Assembly (NCBI GenBank): GCA_003537495.1
Contig: DPSB01000018.1
Span: 1 to 5,911 of the forward strand
Direction: 5' to 3'
Origin: Cytophagales bacterium
Lineage (GTDB): Bacteria > Bacteroidota > Bacteroidia > Cytophagales > Cyclobacteriaceae
Length of the DNA: 5,911 nt
Of the stretch, positions 1 through 5,911 are shown piece by piece (position 1 is the first letter of the stretch; each line of letters starts with the position of its first letter). Under the pieces are notes generated by a model. That model did not search any database. It was given only the letters and a program-made list of their open reading frames with translations, and had not been told where the DNA came from. The position numbers and the translations under genes are program-made.

Positions 1-1374
1 TGCTTTTATCTCTTTATCCGATTCATAAACTTCCTGATTGGTACTTAGTTTTAATTGAAACACTTTGTTCAGATCATAACACACAAACTTGCCCAGTTGC
101 CACGGTGCCGTAGATATCCAAACCAGTTTCTTTTCTGGTTGAAAAATAATACCATGATGTGCAATGAGTTGGTTAACCAGCTTCTCATTACCCATACCAA
201 TGTCGTTATCGCCTTGTCCCTGTTGATTGCGAAGTAGCGAAGCCGTTTTTTCTATGGTGTTGTCTCCTTGCTCCTGAAGCAGTTCAGCCACACGCTCATA
301 CCGATACACGGAAGCACTTTGTTGCATGTGCGTTTGATTAAGTTCGGTATTACCTAATTCATTACTTTGAAAATGATTGGTGCTGATCAGTTGTGTTCCA
401 CCAACCTGATAAAGTGCTGTTTCGGTAGTGCTCTTTTCGATAAGAGCCGCCCGGTTATCTTTGGCCGAACCAATCAGAAATGACTCAGCTACAAACAATT
501 CTCTTTTGGAAGCAATGGTATACGCCTCGTCTATGGTGGAAGCATATTGCAAAATTTCGCGCGCCACCAACGAAACCGGAGTTGCGGCAGCAGAAGGAAT
601 TTCAGACTTAGCCGCATTGATGGTGACGGTTAGTCCGGCTTCGTTCATACCGGAAAGCACACCTACCATGCCGCTAAATGTTAGCATCATAAATTTGTGG
701 CCTTTATCGGGGTTAACGAACGCTACAATCTTATTCTTTGCGAAATCATCGCCTACATAAAAATCAAAATTACGACCAATAATAAGTGAACTATCTTGTG
801 AAGAAGTGCCCCAGGTAGCAAATGAAGTGCATCCTACCAGCGACATATTTTGTAATGCGTGACCAATATCGTGCGCAGCATGATAATTTAAAATGCGTTG
901 ATACGCTGGGGCGATTGAATCAAAATCGGGTGAGGCAAATTGGGCAATGCCATAAATTTCCTGCTGATATTCTTCCACCACATGGTTATCCAGATCGCGG
1001 TTAAACCAACCAATAAAATACATCAACACCTTTCGGTAAAAAGCAGATGGCACCATCTCGTTGATCTGATCTGTAAACACTTTTTCCTGATACTGAGCCA
1101 GCGATTGCGTTAACGCTCCCATCGCCAACCCGCGTTGTACAGCATCGCCTTCTATGTACAGCTCATACAAACCGCTTTCACTTTTGCGAAACCAATTCTT
1201 TTCATACACGAACAAACCGGAGTCCTCAACCACATTCACTTTTGTAATTGCATCAATTGGAAACTGCGGAGGTGTAAAATATGCAACCTGTTGAATATAC
1301 AGCATCAATACCCCAATCGCCACCAGCAGTACGATTACAATGCCCAATATTATTTTTAACAATCGCTTACGCAT
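1..1374 (-). CDS. Membrane-anchored C45 family autoproteolytic acyltransferase/hydrolase (isopenicillin N acyltransferase-like), 3' partial
   Basis: Seen: 458 codons are open from ATG 1374 to the left edge; the stop lies outside. Residues 1-27 are a basic start (MRKRLLK) plus one long hydrophobic helix without a clear cleavage site or lipobox, so it is predicted as an inner-membrane anchor with the enzyme outside the cytoplasm. The rest follows the isopenicillin N acyltransferase layout: an alpha region with GDAVQRGLAMG (~76-86), then VGCTSFA with the predicted nucleophile Cys182, GRNFDF (200-205) with Asp204 corresponding to the active-site Asp of the fungal enzyme, a GMNEAGLTVTINA block, ISTNHF (~330-335) and a closing AHHGIIFQPE...VWISTAPW strand pair. 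Known: such Ntn-hydrolases cut themselves before the Cys and then hydrolyse or transfer acyl groups on amides or esters. Inferred: self-cleavage at Gly181/Cys182 and action on an exported acylated product. Only a short C-terminal tail should be missing. The substrate is unknown. Confidence 0.88.
   Translation of the reverse strand, partial: MRKRLLKIILGIVIVLLVAIGVLMLYIQQVAYFTPPQFPIDAITKVNVVEDSGLFVYEKNWFRKSESGLYELYIEGDAVQRGLAMGALTQSLAQYQEKVFTDQINEMVPSAFYRKVLMYFIGWFNRDLDNHVVEEYQQEIYGIAQFASPDFDSIAPAYQRILNYHAAHDIGHALQNMSLVGCTSFATWGTSSQDSSLIIGRNFDFYVGDDFAKNKIVAFVNPDKGHKFMMLTFSGMVGVLSGMNEAGLTVTINAAKSEIPSAAATPVSLVAREILQYASTIDEAYTIASKRELFVAESFLIGSAKDNRAALIEKSTTETALYQVGGTQLISTNHFQSNELGNTELNQTHMQQSASVYRYERVAELLQEQGDNTIEKTASLLRNQQGQGDNDIGMGNEKLVNQLIAHHGIIFQPEKKLVWISTAPWQLGKFVCYDLNKVFQLKLSTNQEVYESDKEIKA
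1367..1374 (-). promoter_or_regulatory. 8-nt overlap between the oxidoreductase stop and the C45 gene start
   Basis: The oxidoreductase ends with TAA at 1369-1367, while the next gene begins with ATG at 1374-1372 in another frame. A purine-rich stretch (GGAAAAAA) lies about 7 bases upstream of the ATG, inside the preceding gene, and could help initiation. The overlap supports translational coupling and a shared transcript. Confidence 0.7.
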
Positions 1375-2875
1375 TCTTGATTTTTTCCAGCATGTAATCA
1401 ATACCTAAGATTTGTGAACACGTCATTACTGCATTAACGGTTACACCCAACACTCCGTGCAGGTTCAGGTTTTGTCCGGTAAGGTAAAGGTTTGAGATTT
1501 TTGTTCGTGGCGAGATAAACGTGCGCATAGGTTCGCGATAATCTTTTGTGATACCATAAAGTGATCCATCATCGGTACCAATATAATCGCGCACGGTAAG
1601 TGGCGTGGCCGTGTAATACGATTGGATCGAATCTTTAAAGCCAGGAAACTTGGCTTCCACCATATCAAACAGCATTTCTGATTTTACTTTTTTAAATTCA
1701 TCATACTCAACACCACGGTCATTTTCATTTGCCACGGTATTAAACGTATCCTTCCATTTGGCAACTTCATCAAAACGCATGTACGTCATTACCGTAACAC
1801 CATCACAATACTCGGTATCATCAGAAGACGCACTATAATAAAACGCAAAACCCATAGGCCAGTTTTCTAATTTGTAATCGAGTACGGACCACGTATCTTC
1901 CACTGCAAAGTAGTAGTAGTTGTGATTTACATACTTCATGGTTTTAGGTTTCAACACAACGTTTACATAAAAAACAGAAATGGAATTCTCCAGACTATGA
2001 ATACGCGTGCGAAAGGCCTTTTTAATACGATCGCTCTCAGTCATCTCCAGTGTTTTGGCCGGGTGTAGATTGGAAATGAATAAGTTGCCATAAAATTTTT
2101 CTCCGGTACTGGATTCCACATATGCAATCTTATCACCCTCTTCAACAAACTTTACTACTTCAGTATAATTAATGATACGACCACCACTGCCCACAATTTG
2201 CCGCGACAGATAGCGCGCAATCTGCGAACCGCCATCTACAAACCGCCATGAACTCTCGATGTAACTGTTAAGCACCAGCGCATGTACGTAAAGTGGTGTT
2301 TTGTCGGGCTCACCCGCATAAAGCAAACTGGTGCCTGCTAAAACATTCTGCAGTTTTTTATTTGAAGTAATTGACTCAATAAAGGTTTTGGTATCAATCT
2401 CTAAGGCTTCAATTTTATCAAAGTAATCGCCTTTGCGCAGATTATAAAGTGGAAAGCGTGAACATACATCTTTAATCTTATCGCAATAGATTCGTAGCGC
2501 TGCTTCCTCTTCAGGAAATTGCTCGGCCAACACCCGAATGAAATTTTCATAACCCTGCGCATACTTGTAAACTACCGGATCGCCTTCAAACAAAATAGCA
2601 TCAAATACATCTTCATCCAGCTTGCGTAACTTCAACTTATCCATAATACCGAGGTATTTGAAAAGTTGATACAGGTTTTGCCCCTTGTCCAGCCCGCCTA
2701 CATAATGCACGCCCGAATCAAACACCACGCCTTCGCGCACAAAAGTCTGGAGGTTTCCCCCTATCTGCTTGTTCTTTTCTATTACGCAAACTTTATAGCC
2801 CTCTTTTGCCAGCATAGTACCGCATGCCAAACCACCCAGTCCGCTTCCCACAATCACTACATCATATTGCTCCAT
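1367..2875 (-). CDS. FAD-dependent oxidoreductase, carotenoid isomerase / retinol saturase / phytoene desaturase-like
   Basis: Seen: 502 residues, a usual length for CrtI/CrtISO/RetSat-type flavoproteins. The N-terminus has the dinucleotide-binding fold VVIVGSGLGGLA (GxGxxG at 10-15) with the ribose-binding Glu33 and the following IGGNLQTF (GG at 39-40). FVDGGSQI (~212-219) and TPLTVRDYIG (~424-433) are family-like blocks. The C-terminus carries NLYLTGQNLNLHGVLG (~462-477), the conserved FAD-contacting end of this superfamily. Start: ATG at 2875 in a TGATG overlap; a TTG one codon upstream is less likely. No signal peptide or membrane helix is visible, so the enzyme is probably cytoplasmic or peripheral to the membrane. 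Known: relatives desaturate, saturate or isomerise conjugated polyenes. Inferred: it acts on the polyene chain handled by the upstream fusion protein. A carotenoid substrate is the alternative, but no carotenoid gene is nearby in the window. Confidence 0.93.
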   Translation of the reverse strand: MEQYDVVIVGSGLGGLACGTMLAKEGYKVCVIEKNKQIGGNLQTFVREGVVFDSGVHYVGGLDKGQNLYQLFKYLGIMDKLKLRKLDEDVFDAILFEGDPVVYKYAQGYENFIRVLAEQFPEEEAALRIYCDKIKDVCSRFPLYNLRKGDYFDKIEALEIDTKTFIESITSNKKLQNVLAGTSLLYAGEPDKTPLYVHALVLNSYIESSWRFVDGGSQIARYLSRQIVGSGGRIINYTEVVKFVEEGDKIAYVESSTGEKFYGNLFISNLHPAKTLEMTESDRIKKAFRTRIHSLENSISVFYVNVVLKPKTMKYVNHNYYYFAVEDTWSVLDYKLENWPMGFAFYYSASSDDTEYCDGVTVMTYMRFDEVAKWKDTFNTVANENDRGVEYDEFKKVKSEMLFDMVEAKFPGFKDSIQSYYTATPLTVRDYIGTDDGSLYGITKDYREPMRTFISPRTKISNLYLTGQNLNLHGVLGVTVNAVMTCSQILGIDYMLEKIKNA

Positions 2876-2877
2876 CA
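2873..2877 (-). promoter_or_regulatory. TGATG stop/start overlap coupling the fusion gene to the oxidoreductase gene
   Basis: On the minus strand the stop TGA (2877-2875) and the next start ATG (2875-2873) share one base. No Shine-Dalgarno-like purine run is evident just upstream, so initiation of the second gene probably depends on ribosomes terminating on the first. This arrangement fixes ATG at 2875 as the likely start and is strong evidence for one transcript. Confidence 0.8.
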
Positions 2878-5800
2878 AACAGTTGGTTTAGTAATCACAA
2901 AAATAATATTAGAAGTGGCTTTATGCTGATCAATTGTCTCTACCCTAAATCCATGTTGCTGGCAAAACGACTTTAACCAACTGCCTGAAATAAAGTTGAG
3001 CGGATTTTTGGCCCGGTTAAAACCCAACAGACTAACCGAAAGCACTTCGGTGAATCGGGTAGCTTTATGCCGTTGAGCAAGGTCGACATCGCCATCGCGA
3101 ATGATAATTTTGCCACCCGGTAATACCGCTTCAAAACATCTTACCAATAACGCCTCCTGCTGTTGTGGCAACAGGTAGTGCAAAACATCAGCCATAATGA
3201 TTACATCGTGCGGGGCAATGGGGCACTCGGCAACATTGGCGGTATTAAACTGAAGTTTATCTGCTCGTAAATAACCATGTTGCGCCACAGCAATTTTTTC
3301 TTCATCATGGTCAATGCCAGTAATTGTTCGCTCAGTTGAAAGAAACTGCAATTGGTAACATAAAAAGCCATAGCCACAGCCCAGATCAAGTACGGTTGCT
3401 TTTTTAGGAACTAACTCATCAAAAATCTCATAGTAATTTTCCATGCGCAGTTTAATGCGCAGATACCATTCCAGTACCGGCCCTTTGTAGCGATAGTTGT
3501 TATACAGACTATGCCTGAATTCTTTTGGGGTACGAACTTCTTTCTCCAGTTGAGCATGTGATTCTTTGAAGTATCGCGCAATGGCTTTGGTTTTTTCCTG
3601 ATACGTAGAACCAAAGCGATAATCTGTATTGTCAATACCCGGCAACATACTTACGGCAACCGTGGCTTCATTTACATACCAGGTAGATTTTGGAATTGCA
3701 CGCGATGCACCTGAAATCAGTACTGGATAAATCGGGAGCTGAAATTTTTCGGCCATAAAAAACGCACCTTTATGAAAGCGACCGATAGTACCATCCTTTG
3801 AACGGGTTCCTTCCGGAAAAACAACAACCGAATAACCATCATCAATCCGATTCTTAAGTTGATCGATACTTCCCTCCGCTCCTGCTTCAACCGGATAATA
3901 ACCAGCCAACCGAACTACACCGCCAAATACAGGCGAGTTCCACACCCATTTATTGGTGAGCAGTATTACACGCGGGTGCAACATAGTAGTGATTAATATA
4001 TCCAAAAACGAACTATGGTTAGCGATAATAATTCCGGGGCGTTTAAAAATGTCGGTGTTGTGCTTTGCAATTCGCTTCTTCAGATTTAGCGCCAGGTACA
4101 CCACACTTCTGGTAAAGAATCGAATGAGATGATGATACACCAGCCGAACTCTTTTCCGTGCAAATGGAATTAATAACATGAGTAGTCCCACTACTGTAAG
4201 GAACAACGAACCAAACACAAACAAGCCGTAAGTAAGCGTGGTGAAAAACAATCCTTTTGCGGTTACCGGTGGCAACTTCTTGTATGTGCGATTCGTAATC
4301 AGAATAGAAAATAAAAAAGGTTCGATCACTTGCGACATAATAAACACACACACAATTCCAATAATGGCAATTGCTGCAATTGAACGCAAGGCAGGATGCT
4401 CGGCAAAAATCAGTACACCCAAGCCCGATACTGTAGTTAAAGTTGAAAGCGCAATGGACACGCGCACCGAAGGTAAATTTTGTTTACCCGATTTGTATTC
4501 TTGCTGTAAACCATCCATTACAAAAATGCTGTAGTCATCACCTAGGCCGAAGATGAACGTGGAGATAATTACGTTGATGATGTTAAATTCAATCCCCACC
4601 AAAGCCATAATGCCCAAAATCCAGATCCACGTAATCAGCATGGGTGTAAACGTAACGATAGTTAGTTCTATGCGCCCAGTTGAAATCAACAGCACTACAA
4701 AGACCAAAATTGCCGTAAACGTTACAATGAAATTAAAATCTTCGTGAATGAATTCTACAAATAACGTAGTTATCACTTGTCTGTCTAACAGACTGGCTGG
4801 TGCCAATGCCAGCGCCCGCTGAACTTGCATTTTGTCTTCGGGCAACACGTTGATTAACGAGATAACTGTTGCTTGCTCATTTCGCTCAATAATGTTATCC
4901 TTGAAAAAAAGATTCTTTAACGTTTTGAAAGAGGCTGCATCCATTAAGGCGTAGTTCCGATCTATTACCGAATCCACATTAGCCAGTACCGCTGCTGAAA
5001 ACTTCAATCGGGCAGCTTCCTCTTTCACAATTTGAAAGAATGTCTCTTTACGCATATCCCAGAAGGTGTGCCATTGTTCGATACGAATACGTTGCAACGA
5101 ATCGGAAAGCAGAAACGAAGAAGGTGTAAGCGTTCGCTGAATTATTCCGTTTGCTTCAAGGCTATCGATAGCAGGAATTACCTGCTCCATTTTTTGTAAC
5201 GCCTTTTGTAGCGATGGCGCATCGCTCGAAACATAAAGCGAATGCAAACTGGCTGGGTTAATCGCCTCAAGGCGTTCTTGAGCTTGTCTGGTTTTTTCAT
5301 CCATAAAATTCAGACTACCCATGTTGCTGTTAAAATTCACTTGCGATGCAAAATAAAAAAACACCGGTGTGAGCAGCAGAATTATAAAAACAGGAATGCG
5401 CCCCGGTGATTTTTTAAAAACAAATGCCCGATCAAAAGCTGTTTCCTTAAAATCTGGTTGCGTAATAAAGTGTGGAAAGAAAATAAGTGAACACAACGCT
5501 GCACCAATCAAACTAAAACCAGCAAACAGTCCAAGGTCTTGCAATACAGCCGCACTGGTAAACTGTAAACTAAAAAAAGCCAGCACGGTAGTGAGGCTGC
5601 CCAACGTCATAGGTTTTACCAGGTCTTTAATTACTTGTTCTTTGTTGGGATGGTAGCGGTAATGCACCAGAAAGTGCAACGCATAGTTAACGGCAATACC
5701 CAGAATAACAGAGCCTGCTGCCAGTGCAAGAATGGAAACCGTTCCCTTAATAAGGTAGATGCACGACAATGAAAACAAGCCACCAAACACAGCCGGTATA

Positions 5801-5911
5801 AGTATGAATACCAACGACTGCACATTTCTAAAAAAGCCGATGATAAAAATACCGAGCAGTACAATTAATAAAGAAATAGTGAGTTGAATATCATGCCGTA
5901 GTTGTTGCGCA
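2875..5911 (-). CDS. Trifunctional MMPL-family exporter / lysophospholipid acyltransferase / class I SAM methyltransferase (5' partial)
   Basis: Seen: the frame is open from the right edge to a TGA at 2877-2875, giving 1,011 visible residues. A GTG at 5823 could be taken as the start, but 29 in-frame codons upstream encode a hydrophobic helix (LTISLLIVLLGIFIIGFF), so the true start is outside the window. Residues below count the GTG codon as 1. Order: the rest of MMPL repeat 1 (helices to ~160), a ~200-residue extracytoplasmic loop, MMPL repeat 2 (~364-508), an extra hydrophobic segment (~524-553) followed by a basic patch (ARKRVR), a PlsC domain (~556-765) and a methyltransferase (~772-982). 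Known: MMPL proteins export lipids across the inner membrane, PlsC enzymes transfer acyl chains, and class I methyltransferases use SAM; this triple fusion occurs in Bacteroidota. Inferred: both soluble domains face the cytoplasm and modify a lipid-like polyene before export. It overlaps the next gene by one base. The family assignments are firm; the substrate is not. Confidence 0.93.
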   Translation of the reverse strand, partial: AQQLRHDIQLTISLLIVLLGIFIIGFFRNVQSLVFILIPAVFGGLFSLSCIYLIKGTVSILALAAGSVILGIAVNYALHFLVHYRYHPNKEQVIKDLVKPMTLGSLTTVLAFFSLQFTSAAVLQDLGLFAGFSLIGAALCSLIFFPHFITQPDFKETAFDRAFVFKKSPGRIPVFIILLLTPVFFYFASQVNFNSNMGSLNFMDEKTRQAQERLEAINPASLHSLYVSSDAPSLQKALQKMEQVIPAIDSLEANGIIQRTLTPSSFLLSDSLQRIRIEQWHTFWDMRKETFFQIVKEEAARLKFSAAVLANVDSVIDRNYALMDAASFKTLKNLFFKDNIIERNEQATVISLINVLPEDKMQVQRALALAPASLLDRQVITTLFVEFIHEDFNFIVTFTAILVFVVLLISTGRIELTIVTFTPMLITWIWILGIMALVGIEFNIINVIISTFIFGLGDDYSIFVMDGLQQEYKSGKQNLPSVRVSIALSTLTTVSGLGVLIFAEHPALRSIAAIAIIGIVCVFIMSQVIEPFLFSILITNRTYKKLPPVTAKGLFFTTLTYGLFVFGSLFLTVVGLLMLLIPFARKRVRLVYHHLIRFFTRSVVYLALNLKKRIAKHNTDIFKRPGIIIANHSSFLDILITTMLHPRVILLTNKWVWNSPVFGGVVRLAGYYPVEAGAEGSIDQLKNRIDDGYSVVVFPEGTRSKDGTIGRFHKGAFFMAEKFQLPIYPVLISGASRAIPKSTWYVNEATVAVSMLPGIDNTDYRFGSTYQEKTKAIARYFKESHAQLEKEVRTPKEFRHSLYNNYRYKGPVLEWYLRIKLRMENYYEIFDELVPKKATVLDLGCGYGFLCYQLQFLSTERTITGIDHDEEKIAVAQHGYLRADKLQFNTANVAECPIAPHDVIIMADVLHYLLPQQQEALLVRCFEAVLPGGKIIIRDGDVDLAQRHKATRFTEVLSVSLLGFNRAKNPLNFISGSWLKSFCQQHGFRVETIDQHKATSNIIFVITKPTV
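2878..3510 (-). other. Class I SAM-dependent methyltransferase domain of the fusion protein
   Basis: The SAM-binding motif I VLDLGCGYG (811-819, codons at 3393-3367) is followed by ITGIDHDEE with the ribose-binding acidic Asp838, by HDVIIMADVLHYL (872-884, motif IV region) and by LPGGKIIIRD (901-910). This is the Rossmann-type class I order and is complete. A basic, aromatic-rich linker (YRYKGP and EWYLRIKLRM, ~777-794) joins it to the acyltransferase. Aryl polyenes and flexirubins can carry a ring methyl group, so C-methylation of an aryl head group is a reasonable but unproven role. Confidence 0.92.
3529..4158 (-). other. PlsC-type lysophospholipid acyltransferase domain of the fusion protein
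   Basis: The glycerolipid acyltransferase blocks appear in order: NHSSFLD (602-608, the catalytic NHx4D box, codons at 4020-4000), a block II region with Lys625 and RLAGYYPV (638-645), FPEGTR (669-674, codons at 3819-3802) and the proline-containing IYPVLISGA (698-706). All catalytic residues are present, so the domain is probably active. A hydrophobic hairpin and the basic ARKRVR stretch just before it match the membrane-proximal N-terminus usual for 1-acylglycerol-3-phosphate acyltransferases and place it on the cytoplasmic face. The acyl acceptor is unknown; a pigment or resorcinol-like acceptor is as plausible as a lysophospholipid. Confidence 0.92.
4288..5911 (-). other. MMPL/RND exporter region of the fusion protein
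   Basis: About eleven hydrophobic helices are visible, arranged as two repeats around a large soluble loop (~160-360, counting the GTG at 5823 as 1). Repeat 2 carries GLGDDYSIF (426-434), the equivalent of the GxGxDY proton-relay motif of RND/MMPL proteins, with Asp430-Tyr431 in the expected place and an additional Asp429. The matching position of repeat 1 is GIAVNYALH (42-50), with Asn46 instead of Asp. The first transmembrane helix and the first extracytoplasmic loop lie outside the window. The loop begins with FNSNMGSLNFM, a pattern like the one that follows helix 7 in lipid-type MMPL proteins. Confidence 0.88.

Noticed and set aside
428..760. A 110-codon plus-strand open frame, the longest on that strand.
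   Set aside because: It lies wholly opposite the catalytic region of the C45 gene, whose minus-strand translation matches the family closely; the plus-strand product has no recognisable domain.
1908..1921. Tag-tag-tag triplet repeat, considered as a repeat feature.
   Set aside because: It merely encodes three consecutive Tyr residues in the oxidoreductase and is too short to call a repeat.
1367..2875. Assignment of the oxidoreductase as phytoene desaturase (crtI) in a carotenoid cluster.
   Set aside because: The C-terminal motifs look more RetSat/CrtISO-like, and no phytoene synthase, cyclase or prenyl synthase is in the window; the neighbours point to another polyene.
2876..2878. TTG as the start codon of the oxidoreductase.
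   Set aside because: The adjacent ATG at 2875 forms a standard TGATG coupling site and gives the usual short lead (MEQYDVVIVG) into the FAD-binding fold.
2666..2929. An 87-codon plus-strand open frame crossing the junction of the oxidoreductase and fusion genes.
   Set aside because: Both minus-strand genes are well supported here (FAD-binding motif and methyltransferase end), and the frame has no family-like features, so it is an antisense shadow.
4043..4351. A 102-codon minus-strand frame within the exporter-acyltransferase boundary.
   Set aside because: It is an alternative frame of the fusion gene, which encodes clear membrane helices and the start of the PlsC domain here.
4339..4354. 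Short CA-rich run (acacacacac), considered as a microsatellite or phase-variable tract.
   Set aside because: It is short, lies inside an intact reading frame and encodes ordinary membrane-helix residues (VCVFIM); nothing suggests slippage.
5821..5823. GTG as the start codon of the exporter fusion gene.
   Set aside because: The frame remains open for 29 more codons to the window edge and these encode a membrane helix ending FFRN, typical MMPL sequence; starting here would discard part of the first repeat.

Overview
The window is a single minus-strand block of three tightly packed genes from what is most likely a member of the Bacteroidota. That assignment rests on the moderately AT-rich codon use, the lack of clear Shine-Dalgarno sequences at the gene starts, and above all the gene types. 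The genus cannot be fixed from this sequence. No RNA gene, mobile element, CRISPR array or terminator was seen, and no intergenic gap exists: coding sequence covers the window from edge to edge.

In transcription order (right to left): (1) positions 5911 to 2875 hold the C-terminal 1,011 residues of a very large fusion protein. It combines an RND/MMPL-type lipid exporter, a PlsC-type lysophospholipid acyltransferase and a class I SAM-dependent methyltransferase. Its N-terminus lies beyond the right edge. (2) Positions 2875 to 1367 encode a 502-residue FAD-dependent oxidoreductase of the carotenoid isomerase / retinol saturase / phytoene desaturase superfamily. (3) Positions 1374 to 1 encode a membrane-anchored C45-type (isopenicillin N acyltransferase-like) Ntn-hydrolase whose last residues lie beyond the left edge. 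The junctions are a TGATG stop/start overlap (genes 1 and 2) and an 8-nt overlap (genes 2 and 3), so this is almost certainly one operon with translational coupling.

The combination of MMPL exporter fused to acyltransferase and methyltransferase with a polyene-type FAD oxidoreductase resembles the late part of aryl polyene / flexirubin-type pigment clusters of Bacteroidota. In that reading the fusion protein acylates, methylates and exports a lipid-like polyene, the oxidoreductase works on its conjugated chain, and the C45 protein processes an acyl bond on the outer face of the inner membrane. This pathway assignment is inference: no ketosynthase, acyl carrier protein, ammonia lyase or dialkylresorcinol gene is inside the window to confirm it. 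The least explained part is the C45 enzyme. The most unusual residue-level signal is that the first MMPL repeat carries Asn where the RND/MMPL proton-relay Asp is expected.
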